Of a stretch of 64,000 bases of DNA, positions 53,748 to 63,400 are shown one piece after another; the first letter of the stretch is position 1; every line of letters begins with the position of its first letter. The DNA is from CAYUNE01 sp964446115 (GTDB lineage: Bacteria > Desulfobacterota > Desulfobulbia > Desulfobulbales > Desulfobulbaceae): contig CAYUNE010000036.1 of NCBI GenBank assembly GCA_964446115.1, forward strand, positions 1-64,000. The letters run 5' to 3'. The notes beneath the pieces were generated by a model. It was not told where the DNA came from and did no database searches. It saw only the letters and a program-made list of their open reading frames with translations. The position numbers and the translations under genes are program-made.

Positions 53748-54986
53748 CTAACGGTCCATCGCCTGGAAAATAAGACAGGCATTGGTACCGCCGAAGCCGT
53801 AACTGTTTGACATGACCCGGTGCAGCTTCTTTTCTTTCAGACGGGTGACAATGGGCATGTCCGCGGCGGCCGGGTCAATGCGGTCGATATTGGCCGAGGC
53901 GGCAATAAAGTCATTTTCCAGCATCAGCAGTGAGTAGATGGCCTCATGCACGCCGGCAGCCCCCAGAGAGTGACCGGACAGGGATTTGGTGGAACTGATA
54001 TCCGGCACCTCGGTGCCGAAAACCTCGCCGATGGCCTTGAGCTCGACGATATCCCCGATGGGTGTTCCGGTGCCATGGGCGTTGATATAATCGATCTTCC
54101 CGTTGTCAACCATCTCCCATGCCTGGCGCATACAGCGCACAGCCCCCTCCCCCGACGGCGTGACCATCTCGTAACCGTCGGCAGTGGCCCCGTAACCCAC
54201 CAATTCGGCGTAGATATGGGCGCCACGGGCCCTGGCGTGCTCCATTTCTTCCAGAACAACGATACCGGCGCCGTTGGCAACGACAAAGCCTGCCCTGTCA
54301 ACGTCGTAAGGCCGCGATGCCGCCGGTGGATCGTGGTTGAAATTCTGGGCCAGCGCTCCCATGGCATCGAACATGCAAGTCTGGGTCCAGTGTTCCTCGT
54401 CACTGCCGCCGGCAAAGACGATATCCTGTTTACCCAGACCGATCAATTCCATGCCGTTTCCGATGCAGTGGGCACCGGTTGAACAGGCCGAGGAGATCGA
54501 ATAACAGGTTCCCTTGATCCGAAAAGGAGCGGTCAGGCAGGCGGAAACCGTACTGCTCATGGTTCGGGGGACCATGAAGGGGCTGAGGCGGCGGATACCC
54601 CGCCGGCGGATGATATCGGCGGTAGCCACCACATTTTCCGCCGAGGTGCCGCCGGAACCGATGATCAGCCCGGTACGCGGCTGCGAGACCAGGTGATCGG
54701 GCAAGCCGGCATCGTCAATGGCCTGCTGCATGGCCAGATAGCCAAAGGCGGCGGCATCGCCCATGAACCGCCGTTTCTTCTTGTCAAAGTGCTCCTCGAG
54801 CCTGATGGTGGTAAAGCTGCCCACCTGGGAACGCAACCCCAGTTCGCGATACTCCTCCTGAAAGGTTATACCGGATCTACCGTTGCGCAGGGAAGTGAGG
54901 ACCTCTTCCTTGCTGTCGCCCAACGGCGAAATGATACCGATTCCGGTGATGACTACGCGACGTATGTTTTTCAAAATCAATCCCAC
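53748..54986 (-). CDS. Beta-ketoacyl-ACP synthase, FabB-like
   Basis: The 412-residue condensing enzyme has the catalytic Cys in SSACSTGAHC and two histidines in NAHGTGTP and SLSGHSLGAAG. The C-terminal half (SLSGHSLGAAGVHEAIYSLLML and MSNSYGFGGTNA) is closer to FabB than to FabF, suggesting a part in unsaturated fatty acid synthesis. No ATG is available. A GTG at 54986 or a TTG at 54974 must be used, and neither has a clear ribosome site. No fabA or other fab gene is adjacent. Confidence 0.88.
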   Translation of the reverse strand: MGLILKNIRRVVITGIGIISPLGDSKEEVLTSLRNGRSGITFQEEYRELGLRSQVGSFTTIRLEEHFDKKKRRFMGDAAAFGYLAMQQAIDDAGLPDHLVSQPRTGLIIGSGGTSAENVVATADIIRRRGIRRLSPFMVPRTMSSTVSACLTAPFRIKGTCYSISSACSTGAHCIGNGMELIGLGKQDIVFAGGSDEEHWTQTCMFDAMGALAQNFNHDPPAASRPYDVDRAGFVVANGAGIVVLEEMEHARARGAHIYAELVGYGATADGYEMVTPSGEGAVRCMRQAWEMVDNGKIDYINAHGTGTPIGDIVELKAIGEVFGTEVPDISSTKSLSGHSLGAAGVHEAIYSLLMLENDFIAASANIDRIDPAAADMPIVTRLKEKKLHRVMSNSYGFGGTNACLIFQAMDR

Positions 54987-55166
54987 TGGTTGAAAAAAAA
55001 AGTGATGCCGTCAACTACAAAAAAACAGATTTATCTTGAGAATTCAATCTATTTCACCGCTTTCCCCTGGATTTTCACTCCATCCCGGGTATAATGAAGG
55101 CCGCCGAACCAACGGCGGCACCCGGGGGCTTGGGATCACCTTTTTTTGTAATCTTACGAGGTTATC

Positions 55167-55673
55167 ATGCTTAACATAACGATGGAAAACGCGCTTAACA
55201 AACAGGTCAATGCCGAGTTCTACTCATCCTACCTCTACCTGGCCATGGAATCATACTTCCAGTCCCTCAACCTGCAGGGATTCGCCACCTGGATGCAGGG
55301 CCAGGTCCAGGAAGAAATCCATCATGCCATGAAATTCTATAAGTATATCCACGAACGCGGCGGCAAAGTGGTGCTGGCCGGCATTGACCGGCCCGAATCC
55401 TCCTGGGAATCCCCCTATCACGCCTTTGAACATATCCTCTCCCACGAACAGACGGTTACCGGTCTCATCAATAACCTCATGGAACAGGCCATGGCGGTCA
55501 AGGATCACGCCACCCAGATCTTTTTGCAGTGGTTTGTCACCGAGCAGGTGGAGGAAGAAGATACGGTGAACGGCATCGTCAACAAACTGAAACTGATCGG
55601 CGACAACCCCTCCGGCCTCTTTCTCCTCGATGCCGAACTGGGCAAACGCACCTTTACCGTACCAGACCGATAG
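55167..55673 (+). CDS. ftnA: Non-heme ferritin
   Basis: The 168-residue four-helix protein has the ferroxidase residues of bacterial ferritins (EFYSSYLYLAMESYF, QEEIHHAMKFYKYI, VTEQVEEE). It stores iron in the cytoplasm and limits oxidative damage. The ribosome site ACGAGG is adequate. It starts a compact three-gene plus-strand group with a HEAT-repeat protein and a nitrilase. No Fur box was recognised upstream. Confidence 0.95.
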   Translation: MLNITMENALNKQVNAEFYSSYLYLAMESYFQSLNLQGFATWMQGQVQEEIHHAMKFYKYIHERGGKVVLAGIDRPESSWESPYHAFEHILSHEQTVTGLINNLMEQAMAVKDHATQIFLQWFVTEQVEEEDTVNGIVNKLKLIGDNPSGLFLLDAELGKRTFTVPDR

Positions 55674-55682
55674 ACAGAGAAA

Positions 55683-56384
55683 ATGGGCACCCGTGCTATC
55701 AAAAAACAGGTCCGGAAAATCCTCGCCCAGCCCGACCTGGACAAACTGCTGGATGATTTACACCAATTCCCCGAAAAAGAACTGATCAATGCCCTCTTTT
55801 TCTCCCTTTACGGTACCGACGAGCTTATCAGTCGGCATGCGGTATCCGCCATGGGAGAAGCCATTGCGCGATTGGCTCACCAGGAGATGGAGGAGGCCAG
55901 AATAATCATGCGACGTCTTCTCTGGAGCCTCAACGACGAATCGGGAGGGATCGGCTGGGGAGCCCCGGAATCCATGGCAGAGGCCATGTATCATCATGAC
56001 GGGCTGGCCCGGGAGTATATCCACATGCTGGTTTCATACACCCGGGAAGACGGCGAAGAGGAGTGGCAGGACGGCAACTACCTGGAACATGAGGCGCTGC
56101 AGCGCGGCCTGCTCTGGGGCATCGGTCGCCTGGCCCGCAAAAGAAGAGCCGGATTGATTGAAAACGGCATTCTTGACAGCCTGCCGCCCTATGCGGAGTC
56201 AACCGATGCGGTCATCCGCGGACTCACGGCCTGGGCCCTGGGGCGTCTCGGTGCCGCCGAAACCGCGGCAACCATAAAGAACCTCGCCGATGACCCGGCA
56301 ACCCTCCGTCTCTACCACCACGGCGCCATTGTCACCACAAGCGTTGGTGAGCTTGCCCGCCGGGCTCTGGACCAACTCCAATGA
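55683..56384 (+). CDS. HEAT-repeat-like protein of the DVU0298 type
   Basis: The 233-residue all-helical protein has repeated motifs (AVSAMGEAIARLA, LLWGIGRLARKR, LTAWALGRLGAAETA) characteristic of HEAT-like repeats. The segment NDESGGIGWGAPESMAEAM is typical of a family common in sulfate reducers (DVU0298). It has no catalytic motif and probably mediates protein interactions. It begins 10 bases after ferritin and overlaps the nitrilase gene by 4 bases. Confidence 0.75.
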   Translation: MGTRAIKKQVRKILAQPDLDKLLDDLHQFPEKELINALFFSLYGTDELISRHAVSAMGEAIARLAHQEMEEARIIMRRLLWSLNDESGGIGWGAPESMAEAMYHHDGLAREYIHMLVSYTREDGEEEWQDGNYLEHEALQRGLLWGIGRLARKRRAGLIENGILDSLPPYAESTDAVIRGLTAWALGRLGAAETAATIKNLADDPATLRLYHHGAIVTTSVGELARRALDQLQ

Positions 56385-57172
56385 AGCCCGGTCTCTTTCC
56401 CCATGCAGGCTTTGTCCAGTTCCGGATCATGCCCGGAGACGTAGACGCCAACCTGCAAAGAGTACGGGATAAAATCGCCGATATGGAGCCCTCATCCGGT
56501 ACCATCGTCGTTCTGCCGGAACTGTGGGCCGGCGGCTTCGATTATCCGAATATGCCCGTCCTGGCTGCCCGCACCCCGGAGATGTTACGGGAAATGCAGG
56601 ATCTGGCCGCCGCATTCGATATCCATCTTGCCGGATCACTGGCGGAAGAGGCGGGAAAAGGCGACCGCCCCGGTGTCTTTTTCAACACCCTTTTCGTGGT
56701 TGGTCCCCAAGGGGTGAGGGGGAGCTACCGGAAGCACAAGCTCTTTTCCCTGTGGCGGGAAGATGACTATTTTTCACCCGGCCCGCTACCTGAGCCCATA
56801 ACCACCGCCTGCGGTGATCTCGCTCCCCTGATCTGTTTCGACCTGCGTTTCCCCGGCCTCGCCGGCAGGCAAGGAGCCACCGGCGTTCCCCTGCTCGTTA
56901 TCTCGGCCCAGTGGCCCCTGGTCCGCATAAGCCAGTGGCGGATACTGGTTCGGGCCCGGGCCATCGAAAATCAACTCTTTGTCGTGGCATGCAACAGCTG
57001 CGGAAAAAGCGGCGACCTCCTGCTGGGCGGCCATTCGATGATCGTCGCCCCGGACGGCACCATTCTCCTGGAGGCTGGTGAGGGAGAAGCAGGCGAGAAG
57101 ACGGCCCTGGATGAAAAAATTCTCTACCGGCTGCGGGCCAGGTTCCGGACAATCGATTCCAGTTTCACCTAA
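56381..57172 (+). CDS. Carbon-nitrogen hydrolase (nitrilase family)
   Basis: The 263-residue protein has the full Glu-Lys-Cys triad: Glu in VLPELWAGG, Lys in YRKHKLF and Cys in LICFDLRFP. The sequence falls near the omega-amidase/Nit2 branch, which hydrolyses alpha-keto acid amides or related metabolites. The start overlaps the preceding stop (ATGA). The gene ends just before a partial dispersed repeat and faces dsrC. Confidence 0.9.
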   Translation: MKPGLFPHAGFVQFRIMPGDVDANLQRVRDKIADMEPSSGTIVVLPELWAGGFDYPNMPVLAARTPEMLREMQDLAAAFDIHLAGSLAEEAGKGDRPGVFFNTLFVVGPQGVRGSYRKHKLFSLWREDDYFSPGPLPEPITTACGDLAPLICFDLRFPGLAGRQGATGVPLLVISAQWPLVRISQWRILVRARAIENQLFVVACNSCGKSGDLLLGGHSMIVAPDGTILLEAGEGEAGEKTALDEKILYRLRARFRTIDSSFT

Positions 57173-57193
57173 GTCGTGAAGATTGTAAAACAA

Positions 57194-57232
57194 TAACCAG
57201 TTACAGGGTTCAAAGCCCGGCGGTACTATGGA
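57194..57232 (+). repeat. Dispersed palindromic repeat, left-flank fragment
   Basis: TAACCAGTTACAGGG followed by AAGCCCGGCGGTACTATGG matches the first 40 bases of the family. It lies between the convergent nitrilase and dsrC genes, next to the dsrC terminator. Confidence 0.5.
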
Positions 57233-57254
57233 GCGCTTGCCCGTAAGCGCCTGC

Positions 57255-57288
57255 AAAAAAAAAGCCCCGGCTTCTGCCGGGGCTTTGC
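57255..57288 (-). terminator. Rho-independent terminator of dsrC
   Basis: On the minus strand AAAGCCCCGG and CCGGGGCTTT form a perfect 10-bp stem with a 6-base loop, followed by an uninterrupted run of nine T. It is 23 bases past the dsrC stop. Confidence 0.92.
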
Positions 57289-57310
57289 AAACACGGAGAC
57301 GGTACCGGAA

Positions 57311-57631
57311 TCAGACACAGCCGGTGGGCTTGGGCAGACCTGCCATCTTACAGGCTCCCTTACCGGGTCCACTGGGGAACAGCTCGTAGATTCTCTTCAG
57401 CGGATAACCGGTGGTCTTGGACAGAATACGTACCATGGGAGCGATACCGTTTTTCTTGTAATACTCTTGCAGAGCATCGATCACCTTCTGATGCTCGTCG
57501 GTAATTTCGGCAATACCTTCAACGCCCTTGACATAGTCGATCCAGTTTTCATCCCACTCTTCGTTGCCGTTGAGAAGGAATCCGTCTTCATCCACGTTGT
57601 AGGTTTTCCCGTTGTGCTCAATAGTTGCCAT
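57311..57631 (-). CDS. dsrC: DsrC, sulfur-carrier protein of dissimilatory sulfite reduction
   Basis: The 106-residue protein ends in GACKMAGLPKPTGCV, which keeps both conserved cysteines of true DsrC (penultimate and about 11 residues earlier). TusE-type relatives keep only the last. DsrC carries the DsrAB product as a trisulfide to the membrane complex DsrMKJOP, or works in reverse in sulfur oxidisers. It stands alone with its own promoter, strong ribosome site (AAGGAGG) and terminator, as is usual for this highly expressed gene. Confidence 0.96.
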   Translation of the reverse strand: MATIEHNGKTYNVDEDGFLLNGNEEWDENWIDYVKGVEGIAEITDEHQKVIDALQEYYKKNGIAPMVRILSKTTGYPLKRIYELFPSGPGKGACKMAGLPKPTGCV

Positions 57632-57706
57632 GCTGTGTCCTCCTTGCTACAAAATATTATTTATGGATTGATGAATATCCTACGCACACGTATTTTTATC
57701 TGCGTT

Positions 57707-57735
57707 TTTGTACTATACCAAAATATTTTTGTCAA
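57707..57735 (-). promoter_or_regulatory. Sigma-70-type promoter of dsrC
   Basis: On the minus strand a perfect TTGACA (57730-57735) is separated by 17 bases from TACAAA (57707-57712), about 75 bases upstream of the ATG. The surrounding 200 bases are AT-rich. Confidence 0.6.
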
Positions 57736-57952
57736 GCGAGCCGTCTGGTTTTTTTCCCGGCCCATTCACGGGCTTGCAAATATCATTTTTCTCTGGCGAA
57801 ATATGTTGAATTCAGAGTAAGTTGAGGGATTTCGGGTAACGGACAAGAAGGCGCGGGCGGTGGCGCCTTGCTTACAACCCGTTGAATTCATATCACATCC
57901 GTCCGACGAAAGATTCGGAGAAGAGCAGTCTGCGCAAAGGAGTTTGAGGATC

Positions 57953-59851
57953 ATGTTAAAAATTTTACGAAGAAAGGCCCAGTCAACCGTTATTCAGGCC
58001 CTGGTTATCATCATCGCCCTCGTCTTTGTCTTCTGGGGCGTCGGCAGTGGTTTCGGCAACAAACGGAACCTGATGGCCACGGTCAACAAGCAGGAGATCA
58101 CGCTGCAGGACTACCAAAGGGCCTATGAAAACACCGTCGAAAACTACCGGCAAAGGTTCCAGGGGTCGATTCCGGACGGCTTTTTGGAGGGACTCGGCAT
58201 CAAGCAGCAGGTCCTCTCCCAGCTCATTCAGGGGGCGCTGTTACGACAGGGTGCGCAGGCAATGGGCATCACGGTAAGCGATCTGGCTACCCGGGAAAAG
58301 ATCAGACAGATGGCCGCTTTTCAGAAAAACGGTACCTTCGATCTTGACCTCTACAAACGGGTTCTCAGCCAGAACCGCCTCACCCCCAGCGGTTTTGAGG
58401 CTGATATTCAAAACGAAATGCTTGCCGAAGCCGTTATCGACAGTATCAAGGGATTCACCGATGTTGGTGATTCCGAGATCAACGGCCGCCTGCAACAGCG
58501 CTCCGAGGAGATCAAGCTCGACTATATCGCGGTCTCCGCCGATTCCATGAAGGACAAGGTTGAAGTCGATGATGAAAAACTCGCCAAATACTTTGAGGAA
58601 CACCGGGATTCCTACCGCACCAAACCACGGGTCAAACTCAAATACATCCCCTTCTCCCTCAAGGACAAAGCCGACACCATAGCAATCGACGCCGCGGAGG
58701 TGGAGGCCTTATACAAAAAAAATCGGCAACAGTACAACATCCCGGAAAAACGCCGTGCCCGTCATATTCTCTTCCGGGTGGAAGACAAGACCAACGAACT
58801 CAACAAAAAAGTGCAGCGGAGCAAAGCCGAAAAAATCCTTGCCCTGGCCAAAAAAGGGGATGATTTCGCCGAACTTGCCAAAAAGAATTCCGAGGGTCCC
58901 ACCGCATCCCGGGGCGGCGACCTGGGCTTTTTCGCCCGCGGGATGATGGACAAGTCCTTCGAGGAGGCCGTCTTTGCCATGAAACCCGGTGAAATAAGCG
59001 ATATCGTCGAATCCTCCTTCGGCTTCCACATCATCAAACTGGAAGAGATCAAACCGGCCAAGATCCGCACCCTGGAAGAGGTCAGGGACGAACTGGAGGA
59101 GCAGCTCAGAAAACAGCAGGCCAGAAAGGCGCTCTTTGCCGAGGCCAACGACGTGTACGAATCCATCATCAAGGCCGGCTCCATCGACAAATATGATACG
59201 GATGGGACTCGCAAGGTCATCACCACCGACTACTTTGCCGACAACTCTCCGCCCCCGGACCTGCCCACCGACCCGGCCTTCCTGCGCAGCGCATTCTCCC
59301 TGAAAAAAGGAGAGCTGAGCTCGGTCATAGAAACCGGCCAGGGATATGCAATCATCTATGTGGATGATATCGAAGAGCCCCAGGTCCCTGAATTTGCAAC
59401 CGTGCGGGAGCGGGTCGTCGCAGATTTCACCCGTGACGAGGCGGTCAAGCTGGCGCGGCGGAGCGCCGAGGACCTGCTGAAGGCGGCACGGGAAAAGGGA
59501 AACCTGGCCGACGTTGCCGCAGAAAGTGGATTTTCCGTGCAGACCACGGATTTTTTCAGGCGGGATAATGGTGCGGCCACGGCCAAACTTCCCTTCCAGG
59601 TGATCAAAAAGGGGTTTGAACTTTCCGGCAAAAATCCCTTGCCGGAAAATATCGAAAGCAGCACCGACACCTTTTATGTCTTCAGGCTGGCGGACCGTCG
59701 CACTCCTCAACAGCAGGGCAGTGACAAGGAAAAGGAGCAACTGCGCAATCAGCTGCTGGGCGAGAAACAGAACCGATTGCTCAACAACTGGCTTGCCCAT
59801 ATGCAGAGCCGCTCGAAAATCTGGATCAACCAGAAACTCCTTCAACAGTAA
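57953..59851 (+). CDS. PpiD/SurA-like membrane-anchored peptidyl-prolyl isomerase
   Basis: The start at 57953 follows GAGG (632 residues); the frame open upstream lacks a ribosome site. It has one N-terminal membrane helix (VIQALVIIIALVFVFWGVGSGF), a SurA-type chaperone region (about 35-240), a parvulin domain (about 268-365, with RARHILFRV, GGDLGFFARGMM and GFHIIKL) and a second degenerate parvulin-like region. It helps outer-membrane and periplasmic proteins fold. The 320-base gap before it holds the dsrC promoter and a 7-bp hairpin at 57848-57869. Confidence 0.92.
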   Translation: MLKILRRKAQSTVIQALVIIIALVFVFWGVGSGFGNKRNLMATVNKQEITLQDYQRAYENTVENYRQRFQGSIPDGFLEGLGIKQQVLSQLIQGALLRQGAQAMGITVSDLATREKIRQMAAFQKNGTFDLDLYKRVLSQNRLTPSGFEADIQNEMLAEAVIDSIKGFTDVGDSEINGRLQQRSEEIKLDYIAVSADSMKDKVEVDDEKLAKYFEEHRDSYRTKPRVKLKYIPFSLKDKADTIAIDAAEVEALYKKNRQQYNIPEKRRARHILFRVEDKTNELNKKVQRSKAEKILALAKKGDDFAELAKKNSEGPTASRGGDLGFFARGMMDKSFEEAVFAMKPGEISDIVESSFGFHIIKLEEIKPAKIRTLEEVRDELEEQLRKQQARKALFAEANDVYESIIKAGSIDKYDTDGTRKVITTDYFADNSPPPDLPTDPAFLRSAFSLKKGELSSVIETGQGYAIIYVDDIEEPQVPEFATVRERVVADFTRDEAVKLARRSAEDLLKAAREKGNLADVAAESGFSVQTTDFFRRDNGAATAKLPFQVIKKGFELSGKNPLPENIESSTDTFYVFRLADRRTPQQQGSDKEKEQLRNQLLGEKQNRLLNNWLAHMQSRSKIWINQKLLQQ

Positions 59852-59860
59852 AACGCTGGT

Positions 59861-59970
59861 CATTGACCACTGGGCATCCAACCGCCGTGGTATATCTTAC
59901 TTCCAAACCGTCATTGGTCGCAGGCGCTGCATCTCCCGGCCGCTATAGCCTCACTATGGGGCCGGGAGCC
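59861..59970 (+). repeat. Dispersed palindromic repeat, 3'-truncated copy
   Basis: The left flank is recognisable (TATATC, TACTTCCAAACCGTCATTGG, GCAGGCGCTGCA). A hairpin with 9-base arms follows (CTCCCGGCC 59933-59941, GGCCGGGAG 59960-59968). The right flank is missing. It lies just after the PpiD-like gene. Confidence 0.72.
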
Positions 59971-60254
59971 TGACAGACCATTCCCTCCCTTGACCGGCAT
60001 GTCCCCCTGCCGCCACATGATGGGCATGCTGTAACCCGGTGACATCCGTAATGGTTTGCGGTGTTGCCGTTTGCGGATTCCCGGGTCGGAATCCATCCCC
60101 GGTTTGACCCCGTCCGGATTTCCGGTTTTCCCTTTCACTCGGCGGCTAATGCTGTTATAATGGGCAGATTCGATTTTGCAGGGCCGGGTTGTCGCCGGAC
60201 CTCACATCGACGCTACCCGGCACGCCGCGTAAAGTACCTACGGGCACCGTATCG

Positions 60255-60412
60255 TCGTGATGGGTCACAGGCACCGCATCTTTACTGAATCTCTCCCGAC
60301 CGCATAATGGGCTATAAGGCCGGGAGAGATTAAAGCAAATCCACCCCGCCCGTGAGCGCTTGCAGCCAAGAGGCGCGTTAAACCGCCGGGTTGCAAACCC
60401 TGCGAGTGGTTA
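60255..60412 (-). repeat. Dispersed palindromic repeat, reverse copy next to the SNF2 gene
   Basis: In reverse orientation it has the right flank (GGTCACAGGCACCGCATC at 60261 onward), a core with arms at 60287-60300 and 60317-60330, and a degenerate left flank (GGGTTGCAAACCCTGCGAG to GTGGTTA). It ends 11 bases before the SNF2 start codon. Between it and the copy at 59861 nothing else is recognised in this 570-base gap. Confidence 0.72.
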
Positions 60413-60423
60413 CCAAGCACGAT

Positions 60424-63400
60424 ATGACATCCAGAAAACATCCCATGCCGACAGCTGATCCCCTGGCTGCCATTGGCCGGTTGTCGGCATTCGAGCGCTC
60501 CGTGCTCAACCTGATCGCTATTCATTACGAATCGGCGACCGCCTCTTTTCTCGCCCACTGCCTGGCCCGAACCGATATCCGCACCGACGAGGACAAAACG
60601 CCGACCATCGCCGTTTTGTCCTCCTGTCTTGAAAAACTGCGCCGGCTCAACATCCTCGACAGCGCCAACCGTCTTCCTCCGCCGGTGGCTGAGGAACTGA
60701 CCAGGCGCTGTCTGCGGCGGGGCCACTTTGTCCGACTGGCCCAGGCCATCGAGGCCGAGGCCCCCGCCACCTATCTCTACGGCAAGCAGTCCACCCGCTG
60801 TCGTCACGCCATGCGGCAGTTCCGCATGGCAGTCTATTCAGCGGACATGGAGAAACTCGACGAGGTCGCGGAATTTCTTGACGAACATTGCCGGGAAACC
60901 TTTGGGGACAAACCTCCGGCGGTGCTGGTTGCGGCGGAACCCTTTGACCGGGAGTGGTTCATCACCCTGCCCGGGTCGCTGCAGTACTTTCTGCTCAACC
61001 GCATCATCACCTCCAGCATGGAGACCTTGACAGCCTACCCTGCTGTCATCACCTATCTCGGCGATGAATCGGCGCTGGATCTCCCCGATTACGAACGGAT
61101 CCCCTTCCTGAGGCTGCTGGCCGCCTCACTGCTGATCCAGGGACATACCGGTGATCTGGAGCTGCTGCTTGACAGACGAATGGAATTTTTTCAGGCTGCC
61201 GGCTTCAGCGGCGCTCTTGAATTTCTCAAGGGTAACAATGACAAATCCCTGGATCTCTTCGGCGCAGACCTGCGACTGCTGAGGGAGTACAGTGATGAAG
61301 AGCACTCCTTTTTCTTTGGTCCCACCGGTTTCTTCCATATTTTCGCCCTGCTTTCCGCCGGCGGCAAAGAGCACCGGAAGCAGATGGATCACCTGCTGGT
61401 GAGCGCCATCATCAGCTCCGCCGGTTTTCCCGAGGAGATCATCTACCGCTTTCTCGCCTCGGCCCTGCACTCGGAAAAAAGCAGCCGCCCCGATCCGGAC
61501 TATATCTCCGCCCGTCTCAGCGCCGAAAAGGCTTTTCTTCCCACATTGATCGGCTGCCTCTGTCTCTACTGGCAGGGATACCGGTTGGAATCGGAACTCA
61601 CCGACAGGCTTCGGACCTTTCTCGACAAGGCCCTGGCCAACGATTTTTACTGGCCCGCTTTCGCGCTTGCCGAGCTGCTGGAGGCAACGACGGGAGCCGC
61701 CGACAAACATGGCCGCCTTGCCGACTCTTTGAGAAAAAAATACGGCTTTCCCTCCCTGGTACGGCTCATTGAACCGGAACAGTCGTGGAAACGCTGTCTG
61801 GATGAACTGATCAACGTCACCAGTCCCCGCAAGGAACCGGAACACAACACCCGCCTTGCCTGGATGATCGACTATGACAACGGTAAGGTGACCCTCATCC
61901 CCAAGGAGCAGCGGCGGAAACCGGCCGGCGGCTGGAGCAGGGGGCGGTTGGTGGCCCTGTCCCGCCTGTTTCGCCAAAATCTCGACTACCTCAGCCCCCA
62001 GGACAAACGCATTCTCGGCGGCCTGGTACAAAGCGGCGAGGAAGGCCAGCCCGACCAGTTCACCTTTGACCCGGACAAGGCGCTGCCCGCCATGGTGGGG
62101 CATCCTTATCTCTTCCTGGCCAAATCACCCACCCGCTCCATCGAATTCGTCAGCGGCGAACCGGAACTCCTGGTGGAAGAAAGGGGCGACTACCTCTTTA
62201 TCCACTTTGCCCAGAAAATCGGCGACGGCAACGTCACCATCCACCGGGAAACCTCCACCCGCTTCAAAGTCATCGAAATCAACGAAAACCATCGCCGGGT
62301 TGCGCGCATCACCGGCCCCGACGGCCTCAAGGTACCGCGTTCCTCCAGCGAAAAGGTGTTGCAGGCCATCGGCAATATCTCCTCCTACATGACTGTTCAC
62401 TCCGCCATCGCCGACTCGTCGGCCATGCAGAACACCGTCATTGTCGAGGCCGACCCCACCATACACCTGCACCTTGTTCCCGTGGGCAGCGGCTTCAGGC
62501 TGGAGATGTTCGTGCGGCCCTTTCAAACCGACGGCCCCTATCTGAAACCGGGGCGGGGCGTGGCAAACGTCATCGCCGAAATCAACAACCGGCGGTTGCA
62601 GACCAGACGCGACCTGAAACTGGAGGAATTAAAGGCTCGGGAGGTGGAGGAATCCTGTCCGATCCTCGACCTGGCCATTGATATGGAACACGGCAATGAG
62701 CGGGAATGGCACCTGCAGGATCCGGAAGAATGTTTGCAGACCCTGCTGGAGCTGGAAACCATCCGCGACCGGGTGATCATCGAATGGCCCGAAGGGGAAA
62801 AGCTTTCCATCCGCCGCGAAGCCGGTATCAACCAACTCAACCTCAATATCAGGACCAGCCAGCAGGACTGGTTCGCCTTCAGCGGCCGACTGGAAATCGA
62901 CCAGGACGAGGTGATCGAATTAAAAACCCTGCTGGAACAGGTGCGGAACCGGCACAGTCGTTTCATTCCCATCGGTGACGGCCAGTATCTGGCCCTTACC
63001 CAGGAGTTCCGCCGTCAGATCGATGAACTCATTCTCTACTCGCGCGACGAGATCAAGGGCGAAAGCGACGAATTGCTCATCCATCCCCTGGCCGCCGCCG
63101 CCCTTGGCGAGCTCACCGACAAAACGCAACTCGACGCCGACGAGGGCTGGCAACAGCGCATCGAAGCCATCCGCGCCGCTGAAAACATGCAGCCGGAAGT
63201 CCCCTCCACCCTGCAGGCGGAACTGCGTGACTATCAGGTGGAGGGGTTTACCTGGATGGCGCGCCTGGCCCATCTGGGCCTCGGCGGCTGCCTGGCCGAC
63301 GACATGGGTCTGGGCAAGACCCTGCAGGCCCTGGCCATTATCCTTCGCCTGGCGAAACATGGTCCCACCCTGGTCATTGCCCCCACATCGGTGTGCATGA

